Positions 42,983 to 55,822 of a DNA stretch of 64,000 nucleotides are shown here, piece by piece (the stretch's first letter is position 1; every line of letters starts with the position of its first letter). The position numbers were made by a program, and so were the translations under genes. The notes under the pieces are model-generated. The model saw nothing but the letters and a program-made list of their open reading frames with translations. It made no database searches and had not been told where the DNA came from. Source of the stretch: Coprinellus micaceus (lineage: Eukaryota; Basidiomycota; Agaricomycetes; Agaricales; Psathyrellaceae); the NCBI GenBank assembly GCA_951394405.1, contig OX596346.1:62001-126000 (forward strand), written 5' to 3'.

Positions 42983-45319
42983 TCACTGGAGAGCAGGAGG
43001 AAGGGCATCGTATATAGGACAAAGGGCAGACCACTCCGGCTTGATGATCTGCGCTTTGGGCCCACTCACGTTCTCAGCGGGTGCCTCAGCAAAGACCACC
43101 GCAAGACCCGCTTCGAGGTGCCAATCTGGGTGGAGAGCGTAATGCCACAATCAGGGACCCATAGCGCGGGATAGAGTGTAAGGCAAACTTACCGATGTGG
43201 CAATGGAGGAACCAAGGTCCAGGATTATCTGCCTTGAACCGGATAATGACGGTCCCGTCCTTGACCGCGACGACGTCACGACGGGGTGGGTTGGCATAGT
43301 TGGCCGGACCGCTCTCGCCTTGGATGATATCGAAGGCATGTCCGTGGAGACTAGCGAAGGCGATCATCAAATTAGTATCAGAAAGCTGGGGGAAAGCATA
43401 TGTAAATACTCACTGGAAGGGGTGATCATGACCGTTCGCAGAGCCATGGAGGTGAATCTCGACAATCTCGTCATGGTTAAGGACGAGAGTGTGCTCCGAA
43501 GTCGTGAAGTCGCTCGGAAGAGTCGCCCCACCGAGGATCTTGAGAAGGGTGGGTTCCGTCGGCGAGTGGTACTGGATCCCGTTGAATTTCCACTATGCAC
43601 CACGAAACACGCTGATCAACATCTCGATCAGGGTGGTAGCAGGGATAGAACTCGCCTGTGTACCCCCGCTGGTGGTACGGCTATACTGGAGGTCAATAAC
43701 GTGGTCGGCAGGAGCGCTTCCTCCAGGGGCACCCGGGTTCTCAAGTGGAGCGAGCTCGTACTCCTTGAGGACGTTGCTCGGGGACCTGTCGGCCCGTGTG
43801 GTGGGCTCGGCGTTGGGTGCGCCGTCGTAGTGGAGAACGGCGTAGACGTTCTCGGGGTCGACTACAAAGTTCGAGTACGGTTAACACCAAGATCGGCGAG
43901 CGGCGGAGAAGGTATCAACTCACGATTATCGTTGTCGCTATCATGCTGAAGCTCCATAGGCGCCCGGATCCAGTAGTTCCTAGCGGGCTGGTTCGCATGT
44001 ACGACGACAGAGTACCTTTGACCAGCGAAGATCTCGAATCCACCAACAACCTTGGGGACGTGGTTGATGCCGTCGACCTACACGGCCTCAGCAACCGATC
44101 GTAACACTCGGTGGACAGGAGGGCGCGTACCTCGATGATAGTGAGCGAATGGCTCTCGATCGAGAACTCGAAGCTGCCATACGCAGATATGTTGACGACG
44201 CGGAGACGATACTTCTTCCCTGAGACGACGTTGACCCGGGCACGGGTGACGGAGGGTCCTCCGACGTATCGACCAATGCCGTTAATTGTACCAGAGTCGG
44301 GTACCTACGGAGTATAAATGTGAGTCGAGAGAGGCCTATAGAAAAAGAGAAGTAAGACACATACGGGTTCATGGTTGCCCGCCATATAGGTCGCCTGGAT
44401 CCCAGGAGCGGGCTAGGTTAAATCCGGTGAGCACGAGATATGAAGTAAGGAAGGCGTGGCATTAAACGTACGAGGTGGTACCAGTCACCCAAGGTGATCA
44501 CGGTGTTGGCATCATCGTAGTCGTAGAGAGCGAGGTGGGGGTCGCTTGGGTCTACCATCGGCTTAGTGACTATTTCAAGAAAAGGATTGATAGGGACATA
44601 CCTCTGACGACGAGGACTCCGCGTAGTCCATCGACATACTGCGAGGAGAGATGGCTAATAGGCGTGAATCGGTATTGCGTTGTAGGTATGGCCAGGCGAC
44701 ATACCTGTGGTACCAGTGGGTACCTGACTGACCCTGGAGTGGAACTATACGGGATGATTAGTGGGTCACGCAAAGCTGGTGATAGAAGAGCGCACTGTCA
44801 TATGTGTAAGAGTTTCCAGGAGCGATGGGGCATTGTGTGACCATAGCCGCTGTGAGAGTCGTGGGTTAGTCTCGTAACGATGCAACGACAAGGCAATGAT
44901 ATACCTCCGTCCTCAGAAGCAGTCCTTCCTTGGAACTAGAATCACGGTAAACATGCAATGCAATAAGGAGAAGTCGGGTCATGGAGTCCTACCAAGCCGT
45001 GCCAGTGAATCGAGGTGCTTCGGCTGTGCGTGAAGAGTTAAGACTTCCCATCCTAGTGTAAACGCGATCGACACAACACTTACCGCATGAGTGGGTTGGT
45101 CAACTGGTTATTGACCGTGATATGCAGGGTGTCGGCGGGTGTGGCCTCAATGAGCGTGCCGGGGAAGACACCGTTGACCAAGACCGCTGGCCGGCTGAAA
45201 CCATCGGGCGCGATGTTCGCATTCACTATGTCGAAAACATAGTTAATATCCGCTGCGAGTACGGTGGAGAACAGAGCTAGCTGAGCGAGGAGCTTGAAGG
45301 AAGAAGAGAGAGAAACCAT
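42983..45319 (-). CDS. Laccase (multicopper oxidase)
   Basis: About fourteen exons on the minus strand can be joined in frame, giving roughly 530 residues. The start [20 protein letters not shown] is a secretion signal. The four copper-binding segments are present in order: HWHGL (exon 2), WYHSH (joined across a splice), HPFHLHGHAFD (joined across a splice), and [12 protein letters not shown]. The residue ten after the Cys is Leu, as in class 2 laccases of intermediate-to-high potential. Other landmarks: [32 protein letters not shown] [12 protein letters not shown], and YDALPPALQ at the end. Secreted laccases oxidise phenols and reduce oxygen to water, acting in lignin or pigment chemistry. 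All copper ligands are intact. Introns are 50-75 bp. An independent gene; nearest neighbours are unrelated. Confidence 0.95.
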
Positions 45320-47219
45320 TTTTCTGGAATGCGGGATCGTAGCACTTGTGGGCCTACCATCTTATACGAATGCCCGTCCACGCATTCCCTTGGCCCCTAG
45401 GTACAATTTCCCAGTTCTTATGCCCCATGTTGGCAGCCAACCTGGAGCGCTACGTCGCCAAGAAAGGCCAAGGGATATTGTGATAGGCGTTTTCATACCC
45501 ATCTTGACAGACACCACGGAGGACCTGGAAGAATAACACCAGCATTGTACGATAAAGGTCAACGCAGGCCCGCTGGACCGCAGAGACGAAGCGCATCTGA
45601 TGACATACCGTGGACACACCGTGGGTCTAAATTAATAAAAGCAGGTTTTCTTACCTGTTGGGCTTGCTTCTCAGGTACCCATCTGCCAATATGCCTCCGT
45701 CTGTCGAGAAGTGATGTAAAGGTGCACCACCATGCCGTATCCTCTCCGTCTCGAGATGGAGAGTTACGGGATGCCTCCAGATGGCCTATCCGTCTTGCAG
45801 AACGTTCAGGAGGACCCCAGGGTTCGGGCGCATCATGGTAGACGCTCGGCGGGACGCGTCGATCCTCGCCGCTAGAGATGCGGCTTGGGTGTGGCAAAAG
45901 GGTCCGATTCTATAGATAAAGAGACAGGAAACGTCTCGGAAGCAGAAGCAAAGGGTGAGTCGGTGGTATCGTACGTATTCCCGCAGATTCACGAAGGGTC
46001 TCACCGTTGCTCTGGATGGATCAGACACCGTTCTTTGTTTCTGCTGAAACCCAGACGTTAGGTACAGGAACGCGGATATGTCTTATTTTCTGGACCGAAA
46101 GAGCGTTGAAACGTCAGCATTTGACCCTTCCTTTTCTCGGCGAGCACTCACTCATCCTTGGCCTTCCCGATTCGGTACAATCATTTCCATGCGTTGACAG
46201 TTGTGCGCAGGCATCAGAATCACAGAAGACAACAATTGTGGTTCCCTTGGGTCTGGTGCGAACTGACCTTTGGAAGGCGTCCCCAATGGAGAGGACGAAC
46301 GTCCAAATCCACGGTACGATATCCATTGTCAGGGGCGGTTTCGCGTCATTTGACCCCATCCGATGGTTTACGACGTACCGCGTCATCAAGAATTCGGGGT
46401 ACTCGTACCGAATCCACGGAGAGGCGCTCAAGTGCTTCAACATTGGTAGGTTTGAGTCATTGTATATCCCACGTCACCCCTTAGAACAGGAGGACGGAAC
46501 GTTGCCTCACAGGGGAGTTGGTGGCAATCGTTGGATTCGGTGAGTTGCCCATGTCAGCTCCTGTCGTTTTTCCTAAGAATCGTGGGTCCAATCCCGTAGA
46601 CCTGGGATTGAGAGAAAATCACCACGAGAGGGGCCCACAGCCTGTCACAGGAAGTCGGGCACGGGATACAAAACGACAGCAAGATTGAGGTGGAGGGGTG
46701 AATAGACGCCGGGTGCTTGTAGGATATGAAATCCCTAGTGAAGGTGTCAGGACAGGTGCGCTAGGCGGGAGGCGATAGCGGCTTTCGTGCCATACTGGGC
46801 GGCGAAGTAAGGGAATATCCGATGAAAAGATAAATCGCCCGAGACCTAGAAGGAAATCCCAAGAGGACCAGATGACGCTCGGAAGGGAAGGTTCGAGCGG
46901 ATCCGCCACAGGCTAGAGGGATAGGCCAATAGGGCGTGTAAATACTCCGTAGTCGGGGCAGCCTTTTTCGTTGGTGAGTGTTGGGCCAGACAAGACCCTG
47001 ACTCAACGCCCGCTTCCCAGCCCCGATCGGGAAGCCCGGGCGGCAGAACCCCGGCTTCCGTTACCCTCGGAACAGACCTTCGTTGACGTCATAACGAGTT
47101 CTACTGGATGGTAGAGTCGATACCGTTCACTCGATACGAGGCTGAAGAGCTCGACGTATCACTAGAAGGACATTTGAGAAAGCGTGTAAGATTTGTGAAT
47201 TGGCTCTGAAGCAATATCA
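45320..47219. other. 1.9-kb intergenic, no supported gene
   Basis: Several frames of 80-180 codons occur on both strands (for example 46007-46543 plus and 46114-46443 minus), but they overlap each other, lack recognisable motifs and cannot be spliced convincingly. This may contain a decayed gene. Confidence 0.4.
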
Positions 47220-48523
47220 TCATGGCCCACTCCCCTGAACACCTTTGCGCCGCATTCGTGCTGGAATAGGATCCTGTCCTTCGAGGTCCACAGCGGGAGG
47301 TCCAGGTGATTTTGGGTCCGAGGTGCTCGAGGGAGGGCAGCTACCTGAGCGCACGAGGGCCCCCTTCGCCCAGTCTTCAAACACAGGAGCCCGTAACACG
47401 CGCGCCGTTTCCAAAATCGCAAGGATCTTTTCGTTCGAGGGAGGGTGTTGCGTGTAGGTTCTGTGCGTCGTCGAGAGTCAATCAGGACGATGGAATGAAA
47501 ATAAGACAGAGAGTTGGCTTACATCGCCTCATCCATAGCATCCAAGAGCGCGTCCCAGCCCTTCATCGTCACGCCGACGTCATCTAGGTTCACAACCGGC
47601 GTCGAAGTCCCACCTTTCATCTCCTGAACGACGATGTCGGGGTCAGGGTTCGCCAGGGCGTCAGTAAACCAAGCACTTGCTTGCACGATGCGACCACGGT
47701 AGAGCTTATATCGGATACCATCGAGCTGAACTACAAGATTGCCGTCTGGCTTCCAGTGCTTCGGGTGCTTGGGGAACGGTGGGGTGAGGGGAACTGACAA
47801 GGGTGTTTGGGAGCGCGCAAACAAGGAGTTGGACGGTGCTGGGCTGTGCAGCGATTGCGTCTGGGAGGACGTTGCTGTGGCCTCTGTGCGGAAACGAATT
47901 AGTGATCCAGGGGTAGAGGGAGTGGTTTGTGGGGTGAGGGCAGGTTTCGAGAACTTTGTCCGGAAGGTGGATGCGTCGGAACCACGTGGGAAGTGCGTCT
48001 GGGAAGGAGGGCCCGGGGGATACTGCGCAGCTGCTCGTCGTAAGTGCAGGGGAACGCTGTGATCAACTTGTTGAGGTGGAGGGGCAGTTGGTGTTTGGGA
48101 CCGAGGGGATATGGCTGGCGTGCCGGCGTCGACGCCTGGTTTATGTGTCTGAGTCTGGCGTGAATGCAAGGCCGAAAGTGCCAGGGCGGAGGGAGCTAAT
48201 GGAAGAGTTGATCGCGACCGCGCTGATCTTACACCAGCCCAGGGGTTGATGTAAACTATAGACTTCATTCGGGTTGTCGGGGTCGAAGTGCTTTTTGCGG
48301 AATCTCGAAGAGTAACCGTACTCCGGACAGGATGACCAGTGGGGCTCGCATTGGCCTGGGGTTCAGACTGTAGAAAGGTATTCGTATATATGTTTCACGT
48401 CCCTAACTCTCATTGACAAGCGCTACTCACTGCCGCGTGTACCATCCCCAGATTCAGGGCTGCTGGCGATCGCAAAGGATTCGGACGCGTCGAGTGCCCC
48501 TCAGGTGGAGCTTGGGTCTCCAT
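47220..48523 (-). CDS. BTB/POZ-domain protein
   Basis: Three exons: 48523-48431, 48367-47523, 47460-47220. The start METQAPPEGHSTRPNPLRSP was chosen because it gives a phase-0 join to exon 2. The first 220 or so residues are Ser/Pro/Thr-rich and probably disordered. The BTB fold follows: WKPDGNLVVQLDGIRYKLYR, GRIVQASAWFTDAL, VNLDDVGVTMKGWDALLDAM, then across the intron TYTQHPPSNEKILAILETAR and VLRAPVFEDWAKGAL. BTB domains mediate dimerisation or cullin-3 binding; this arrangement is common and much expanded in Agaricomycetes. The C-terminus after VRS is uncertain, as a further intron is possible. The specific role is unknown. Confidence 0.75.
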
Positions 48524-49593
48524 GAACCTTTCTACGACTATAAATACCTTTGTACCGATAGGGTAGACAAACCCTGTAAGAGAGGACAACGAACCCCCGG
48601 AGTGTGTGGAAGGAGCAAGTAGAAGGATGAGCCGAAATGTGGAAATGTGCACAAACGATCAGGGGTAGAACTGTGGGAGCGAATTTCCCCTTCCAGATCG
48701 GCAATTGCCGTCTCCCCAAACACCCGCTGCAGACGGAATGAACCATCCTGTGCTTGAACCACCACCAATAGAGCCCCAGCCCTCCAGACGTTCACTTTGA
48801 GGGTATTCAACAGCGTCCCAGCAGCGATATTTCCCTCCTATCACGGAGTGTCGGGGAGTGCTTCGTACGTCGGGGGAGGTTATCTTTATGTGACGTCGGG
48901 AGCGCGACAACTTAAAATAGGCGCCCAGGAGCCACGATTTGGACAAGAGTTCACGGGGCTCAGATAGCTGCGACTCAATCATGACGAGCTCTTGGAAGCG
49001 GGGGTCGAGGTTCGTGTATGTTATGTGCCTCTATTTGAAGCTGAACACTCACCCTTAGTTATCGCCTATCGGTCAGTCTGCATAGGGAGCTCAGAGCAAG
49101 GGCAATGGCAAGGCGACGGAACTCACCTCAACCCTGAGAGAACCCCCCACTAAGCCTGGCCATATACTTCAAAAGAGAGCCCTCTCCCATCAACGAGTCA
49201 TTTCACTGAACCTGTCGTGACGAGCAATGGGACAAAAGCGAGGAACAAGGAGAAGCACCTCCCCCTGAGATACATGACTCGGGAAAAGGATTGACTCGAT
49301 CGAACTCGAAGTTCGAACAAAAGCTTGTACCCTGAAGTTCGGTCTGCAATCTATTAGAATAAGCACCTCAGAACTATAATTTCATTCTCTGGCACACTTA
49401 TCAAGCTCGCCCCTGCGATTCTAGCTGGATATGATGACTCGGGGGCGCAGCTGCGGGGTTCAATCCGTTGAGTTCTAAAAGTCTATTTGACGTTCTTAAT
49501 GAGACAATTCGATATATAGGGGCGGGAGGGGTATAATTATACCTTGTTTCCCTCCTTCAATCCTCCAGCCAGATTGACGTCGACTGGGACAGG
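48524..49593. other. Intergenic, nothing recognised
   Basis: Holds a TATA-like TATATA at 49513-49518, 76 bp before the next gene's ATG on the plus strand. A 107-codon minus frame at 48659-48982 has no recognisable features. Confidence 0.4.
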
Positions 49594-51331
49594 ATGAGCA
49601 CAACAGCTCGCAGACCCTCTCAGAACAACCCCTCTCAAACCGATGTGTGCTCCGTAGAGCCACACTCAGAGCAAGTGAGTCGACAATGCCTTCTGAAGGA
49701 CGGACATTGTTCTCACCCAATTACAGGGGCCGCCGCCACCCTCAAGGAAGTCCGTCAGCATTAAAGACATCGGCCCTAAAGCCCTGCACCACATCCTCCT
49801 CTATGCACAACGGAGCAACTTTGCCGCCACTCTCGACATACCATACCATAACAACACACTAGCCGGTAGAGCGAACGACGGTCTGACTGGGTGGACAAGC
49901 TACCTTGGCCGTGTCTGCCGTGTCTGGCATACAGCCATGCAAGCCGACCCAGGGTTCTGGAATTTCATCGTCGCTTTCATCGACCGCAAGTACCCCCCGG
50001 GTTCCCTCGTTAATTCTCCTATTCACACTTCCATTCGACTGTCGAAGGATGCCCAACTATTCGTATACCTCATTCGCAAAGTCGCCGCTCCTCCCTCCGT
50101 CGACATCGGCGAGTATCCCGCAGTGAAGGGATTGATGGACCTTATCTGGGTTCATATGAGCCGCGTCCATACCCTCGCTGTTCACACCAACCACAGTTCC
50201 TCGCTTCCCGACGTTGGCAGGATCCTGTATTATACAGATCCAAGCCAACTCCGTACCCTCATCCTCAAATCAAACTCGGACGACTCCGCTTTATGCTGGC
50301 CCCCAACCAGAGTCAACATCCTTGCACTCCCCGGCCACAGCCCTTCCTACCCGACCCGTCTCACCGATCTACGCATCGACGGACGCAGCTTCCTCGCCCT
50401 TCTCGAGAGAGATAGATTCCTTAACCTCTACGTAGTACTCTCTGAGCTCCAGTTTCTCTGCATCACGAACCTAACCCATAGGGTTGATAGGTTCGCCGAG
50501 GACAAGGCTGGAGTCCTTCTCAACGTCATCACCACGATCCCCCACCTCGACACGCTCGTTTTCGATATCTTCGAACTCGGATCCCCCGCGCCCGCACCAC
50601 AATCGCACCAGGTCGCCTTTCCCTCTGCGGTGAGGTTACTCAAGGTCAGGAGGAGCGGAGGCGATTCGCTGAGGTACATTTTGGAATGCATCTCCCCAGA
50701 GGAGCTATGCCTCGGGACGTGCCACTTCACGACACCCTGTGCCATCCCCGCGCGTACCAAGATCCTTTCTCTGGTCAACATCGCGGACTGTGATGGCCTG
50801 TTGGGGACGCTCAGTGCATGGAACGGACTCACGCTCGATATCGTGGCTTGTGCGTTTTTGGCTGATACGTTCCTGAGCCGAATGCGCCGCCAAGCGATCG
50901 CCACGGGCTATCCACTCTTTGCGAGTATTCAGCACCTCCGCATCGTCGACTGCCCCAACTTCACCCCCCAAGTTCTGCTGGGCCTTTTGGCTGAACGAGC
51001 ATGGGCGCTGATCGACGCACCTAGCCCTCTCCCAAGTAGAGAAAACGAGGTTGTCCTCATCACTCCGAAATATGTCGTTCTCGAGAGCCTCGAGGTCACC
51101 GGCCGTTCTCCGAAGTTGGGATATGAAGTGTTGGAAAAGATTCAGAATGTAGCACATTCTCTCGAATGGCCGACAACTAGTCGGGCGGAAGGTGACGAAG
51201 GATTGTTGAACTCTCTCTCACCTGCTTCCCTGTTTGAACGTAGAGATCACGGAAGCGGGACGTGCCAGTGCTTACCTTGCAGGCTGGCGAACATGTGCTT
51301 GGACACTGGCCTAGTTACGACTTCGCTCTAG
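49594..51331 (+). CDS. F-box-like protein
   Basis: Two exons, 49594-49674 and 49727-51331, give 561 residues with a 52-bp intron. The N-terminus is polar (MSTTARRPSQNNPSQTDVCS). The F-box-like segment is at about 35-90: IKDIGPKALHHILLYAQR, then SYLGRVCRVWHTAMQADPGF followed by WNFIVAFI. The rest resembles the irregular leucine-rich array of basidiomycete F-box proteins (LRTLILKSN, LTDLRID, LSELQFLCITNL, IPHLDTLVFDIF, IQHLRIVDCPNFTPQVLLGL, LESLEVTG). A Cys cluster CQCLPC lies near the end. It probably acts as a substrate adaptor of an SCF ubiquitin ligase; the substrate is unknown. A TATA-like box lies 76 bp upstream. Confidence 0.78.
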
Positions 51332-51440
51332 ATACCCCGCTTCTTGGATCTACGCTCGGGGGGCATGCCGAAACCTATGCGATTATGTTGTACATAGTGT
51401 ATTTTTAGTGAAAATAAATTACCAATAGCCGTGTCATGCA

Positions 51441-52933
51441 TCATGGTGGTCGCTCTCCGGTAGACGACGAAGTCCCTCCTATAATATCGGTCATGTGATA
51501 GTCCGTGTCGCTAGTGTGCATCCCGGAGTACACGGCGTCCTGGACGTCTATGTGCGAGGTGAATTGGATTTCGGGTGATGTGGTGACAACAGGCTGGTTT
51601 GAGGTTCGATGTAGCTTGTTCATATTAATGATTATCCGGTAGCCCTATTCGTATTCGGATGGAGGTTAGCCAAAAGACCTAGATGAATCGAAGGAAGGAG
51701 CATACACATATCGAGAATGCCGTGTTAGCCCATCTACCGTGCAGGCTGTCAGCTCGAATGGAACTGTTGAAACATCGGAAGGCCAACTGACCCGTAGAGG
51801 AGTCCGGTATAAGCGCCGACATCAACGCTGTACAGCAGTGCTTCACTGACAAGGATCGCTACGTACGGTGAGTGAGAGTTCAGGACAGCTTGGGGACCCA
51901 GCCGAGAAGGAACTGGACGTACCAAAGAGCACGACGAAAGCCCAGGTGCCGTCACGCATGAGAAGATGCAATATTGGTATATGTCCCCAGCCTGCCTTCA
52001 ACGAATAATAGAATTTGACTGCCGTCGCCGCAAAGAGAAAAGCCTGGTAGAGAATAGGGAATCCGCTGGACAAACGGGTCAGGACGCCTTGGAGTGGAAG
52101 AAACGTGAGGACGTACACTGCGACCATGAGGACTGGAGGCGACTCGTGAGTAACGCAGCGGTTGTCGAATTGCAGCTTTGGGATGCCAACCCCAAAACCG
52201 ATGGCCATCGTCACGATTTCGGCGAAGTAAAGAGCGGCGGTCGTAGTTTTCACGGGAGTATTCCGAGGATACATGGCAAAGACTGGCCAGTGGGTCAGTC
52301 CTTAGTGGGACCAGGAGATCCAAAGGGACGCACTTCGTAGGATCAGGATGTAGTCCACCGCCATTACCGTCAGGATCAGCCCCAGTCCTTGGTATACGTT
52401 CCAGATGTAGCACGCTCGGGGAGAATAGGTGTGAGGTCGGGGTGCTCCGTAGAACTGGGTGGATCTGACACAGGACCTGCGAATGAACGGAGGATGTGGG
52501 ATGTCAGGATTGAATGACGTACAGGCTGAGGAGTGGTGGGAAGTATCGAATGAAGAAGAAGGTGATCTTCGTCAGGGACATTCGCATGCTGCCAACCGTG
52601 AATGCTATTAGTGGGTTGCGATTGCTGGGGGGACGTGGCGACGACGTACGGCCATACATATCGAACCTGAAACGCAGTGGTGTGAGCAAGTTGTTCAGCG
52701 TAGAGAACGAGAGATGTACCTCGTCGGGTAACGTGAGAAGGATGTCGTAGATCAAGAAGCTGACGGCGGAGGCTACAAGGGATGGCTTCAGAGGCTTTTA
52801 GACGAAGGCTGGATCGGGACGTACCGTAGCTGTAACCCACAATTCGCGTGCCCAACACATGCCGCAGCGTCTCAGCTTCATCCAGCTCTCGTACGATCAA
52901 ATGTATGGGCCAAGTCGGAGGCGTAGAACTCAT
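51441..52933 (-). CDS. DUF6533-type multi-pass membrane protein
   Basis: Several exons on the minus strand. The start MSSTPPTWPIHLIVRELDEA leads to GTRIVGYSY, spliced to ASAVSFLIYDILLTLPDE, then VRYVW, then AFTVGSMRMSLTKITFFFIR and YFPPLLSLY. That YD-x-LLTLPDE-V-x-x-VW ... K-x-x-FF-x-x-RY-x-P order is the DUF6533 signature common in basidiomycetes. Later segments include TTTAALYFAEIVTMAIGFGV, MVAVYVLTFLPLQGVL and a polar tail ending TGERPP. It is probably a seven-TM protein of unknown ligand. Internal exon limits after DUF6533 are only approximate. Confidence 0.72.
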
Positions 52934-53570
52934 GAAGGATGAAATATCAACGAGCTCAGCCTGGAGAGGACACGCAGAAGAAAGGAAGCACTCACAGCAT
53001 TGATCGTCAGTACGCCCTGCTTCCCTTCAGAAGATCATTGATTCGCTGCTTGCTTCCCGGCGGGACTTGGTCGAGCTCCTGGCGAAGGTGATGATGGGAG
53101 GAGAGAGCAGAGGGTGGAGTCGCCCCTGGGCGACACCGATGTCGAACGGGGGTCGTAAGGGCAAAAAGCCCCCACCTATGACGGTGAGAGGAAAGGGGAG
53201 ATGCGTCTGGTTCTCGCTTCCTATTGGCAATCGCTCAGGGACCGCAACACCGGGCTCGATCTGATGCCGGGGTGGAGTGACAGCACAAATGCTGAAATCA
53301 TGGGAAATTCCCATCGGCTTGGTTAGGCGCTCGTCGCCTCAGGATCCGAACACTCGGCCTCGGCGGCCTGCTATCTCCTGCTATCTCCTTCCCATACCTG
53401 GGGTACTGCTGAGATTAGGTGCTCGTAGAGATTAAAATACTGAGGGGAGAAGGACCGTGAATCCCTCTCAACTGAGTACAGAGGTGATAGATCATCCTAA
53501 TACACCGGGTAGATTACGGATGTCTATCCCCCAATATGCTAACAATGTTTATCCTGACAGACCGTGTATG
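52934..53570. other. Intergenic, nothing recognised
   Basis: No supported frame between the DUF6533 gene and the secreted protein. Confidence 0.35.
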
Positions 53571-54122
53571 CTAATTTCCGGCAGGAGGTGCCACAAGTGG
53601 GGGAGATTGGTACGCAGACGTGTCACCAGCGGCGGCGCTCATGGGCTTGCGGTGCTTCGGGCCCTTCTTGCCTTTCTTGCCCTTCTTTCCGTGCTTGTGC
53701 TTACGCCCGCGCTGGCCGTGCTTCTTGGGATGCTTCTTCTTGTGGTGCTTCTTCACCTTCTTCAGGTGGGGAGGTGGGTGGGCGCCGTCGGTAGCGCCTG
53801 CGCCTGCAGCACCTTCAGCCGGCGGGGCCGGTGGAGTAGCGCCTGCGCCTCCTGCGGCAGCGGCCTCTTCACGAGCTTGGAGCCTGTCCTCGAGCTCTTC
53901 GATGAGTTCGCGCGTGGTGAAGTCTTGGATTATTTCGTCGCGGGCGTCAAGGTATTCCTCTTCGAATTCTCTGAGAGCGAAATCCTCAAAGTCATCCTAT
54001 TGCATAATGTGAACTTCGGATGGCGTGGGATTAGAGTGGAGACTCACGTCGAGATAGGAGAAGCCCTTGACGACGAGGGGAGCAATGGCGAGAAAGATTG
54101 GGAGGAGGGTAGCAGGCTTCAT
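53571..54122 (-). CDS. Small secreted Lys/His-rich protein
   Basis: Two exons, 54122-54048 and 53996-53571, give 166 residues. The ATG at 54122 was chosen because it starts a clear signal peptide (MKPATLLPIFLAIAPLVVKG). The mature part has three zones: an acidic helix (DDFEDFALREFEEEYLDARD, then LIEELEDRLQAREEAAAA), an Ala/Gly/Pro linker, and a strongly basic zone of Lys, His and Gly (LKKVKKHHKKKHPKKHGQRG, then KKGKKGKKGPKHRKP). The end is neutral (QSPPLVAPPAGN). The charge split could allow self-association or binding to metal ions, polyanions or host nucleic acid, but none of this is shown. I do not recognise a family. The intron is phase 0 and 51 bp. Confidence 0.7.
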
Positions 54123-54768
54123 AGTGAATTTGGTACGATGCGAAAGGCTGCTTGGAGAACTTGGGGTGTGGTAGTCGTCGATGTATGGCTTATATACTTT
54201 GAGTCCTCTGCCCATGGTGGGCTTGAGCCCCTTGTGGCCTTCACGGTCGTCATGTCTGAACGCCGGACTGCCACTGGTAATGATCGTTAGTGGGTTACGA
54301 GTGATTCATTCAGTAACCTTGATATATTTTTGTAGCGATAGAAGACTGAACCCCGCCCGAACTCCACGACGCAGCCAAGTTTGAACTAGGCACAGCATTG
54401 CCAAACCACTTTCAGCCGCACTACGTTCTCCGAAGCGGGTTTCACGATGGTTTCACCGAACATTCGTGCTTCAATACATTACAGTGTGTTGAATGAGCGC
54501 ACTAAGATAGGTCATTTGTCGTCAATTGAATCGTAATAGCCTCTTTCGAGATTGTGCTTCGAAGCTCGACCATGGCATCATCAATAGTTGATGCAACTCA
54601 CCACGCTTCTGAGACCGTCGTCGTCATCGTTCGATGTCCCTTGGCAGGTCGACAAGTGGGAAGATCGTCGCACATTTACCATGATGCGCCGCTCTAGCGT
54701 CTAGATAAGAAGCTGATATAGATGCACTTCGAAGTGTTATCCAAAGAGGTCGCACTCGCAGAACCGAA
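54123..54768. other. Intergenic, nothing recognised
   Basis: Upstream flank of the secreted protein gene and 3' flank of the next one. No feature supported. Confidence 0.35.
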
Positions 54769-55404
54769 TCAGTCACGAGACAAAAACCGCCTCAACGACT
54801 CCTCCAGCTCATCGTCCTCCACGCGCTCTCTCCTTCTACAACGGCTCCCAATGACACCCATCACCACAACTTGCATCATATCCAGGGCCACTTCCGCCCA
54901 TCCGACGTATAGCCACCCACTTAACTCTGGTCCGCCGTACTCCCTCACCGAGGTGACCGTCCATACACCCGAAAGCGCTGCGACGAAGCAAGCGACCATC
55001 ACCCATCTCAGCGCCAATTTCCTAGCCTCTTTCGAATACTCTCTATCCCTGTCGCCATAAATATCTTCGTCGTCCGCCCACATGCGCTTTTTAAGGAGGA
55101 GTTGCCGTTCAGGCGAAGACGGTGCGGGGCTGAGGATATTTCGGTTGAACTCGAGCGTTGATGTCGATACGAATGATGTCTGAAATAGACTGCTCGCGCC
55201 GAGGAAGGGGATAGAGCAGCAGAACGAGGCTATGGCGAGCGCATTCGAAATGCGGAGGAGTATTGGTAGACAGTCGTTTCTTCGGAGGAGAAAAGGTTCC
55301 TCATGGAAGACGGCTGTTGCCGCTGTTGATGGCGTCGAGTACCCAACGGTTGAGGCAGTCTCGATGTCCGAGTGAGCGTCATCGAATTGAGGGGAACGAG
55401 ACAT
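54769..55404 (-). CDS. Small membrane protein, function unknown
   Basis: Single frame of 211 residues from the ATG at 55404 (MSRSPQFDDAHSDIETASTV). The frame continues upstream to 55557, but a TATATA box on the minus strand at 55450-55455, about 46 bp before this ATG, favours the shorter form. Three hydrophobic segments: ILLRISNALAIASFCCSIPF, LALRWVMVACFVAALSGVW, and YVGWAEVALDMMQVVVMGVI. The loop between the first two is acidic (WADDEDIYGDRDRE). The tail is charged. No family recognised. Confidence 0.65.
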   Translation of the reverse strand: MSRSPQFDDAHSDIETASTVGYSTPSTAATAVFHEEPFLLRRNDCLPILLRISNALAIASFCCSIPFLGASSLFQTSFVSTSTLEFNRNILSPAPSSPERQLLLKKRMWADDEDIYGDRDREYSKEARKLALRWVMVACFVAALSGVWTVTSVREYGGPELSGWLYVGWAEVALDMMQVVVMGVIGSRCRRRERVEDDELEESLRRFLSRD

Positions 55405-55449
55405 TAGAGAGTCGAAACGAAGGGGATGGGGGCTGTTCGATGTGAAAGT

Positions 55450-55455
55450 ATATAT
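55450..55455 (-). promoter_or_regulatory. TATA-like box
   Basis: TATATA on the minus strand, about 46 bp upstream of the ATG at 55404. Position and sequence fit a core promoter. Confidence 0.4.
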
Positions 55456-55822
55456 GGGCGGGCATCGCCCTCGCCCCCTACTACAGCGACCAGGCGCCAA
55501 CATTTCATCTTTTGATATCGCAACAAGATGGTGTGCTTTGATCGTTCTTTTCAGCAAGTGTTTCGTTCGTCAAATGGTGTCTAAATGTAATCGCATAATG
55601 AATCAGTATCCACTTGATGGGAGCATGATCACCAGACTGGGGTAAGGGGTGCTTCGGGGTCATTCAACACGTTCCACAACTCCCCCTCCAGCCCGATCCC
55701 GCTTCAACCTGATCTCGACCATTCTGTTGTAGGGGAAGGAAGAAGTCAGATGTATTCCGGGCGAACGATGGGAATGCGAACTCACTACGGACAATTAACG
55801 TCTAATCACAGGAAGGGCACGG

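Noticed and set aside
46007..46543. 178-codon plus frame and 109-codon minus frame upstream of the laccase
   Set aside because: Mutually overlapping, without motif or splice partners; no basis to choose either.
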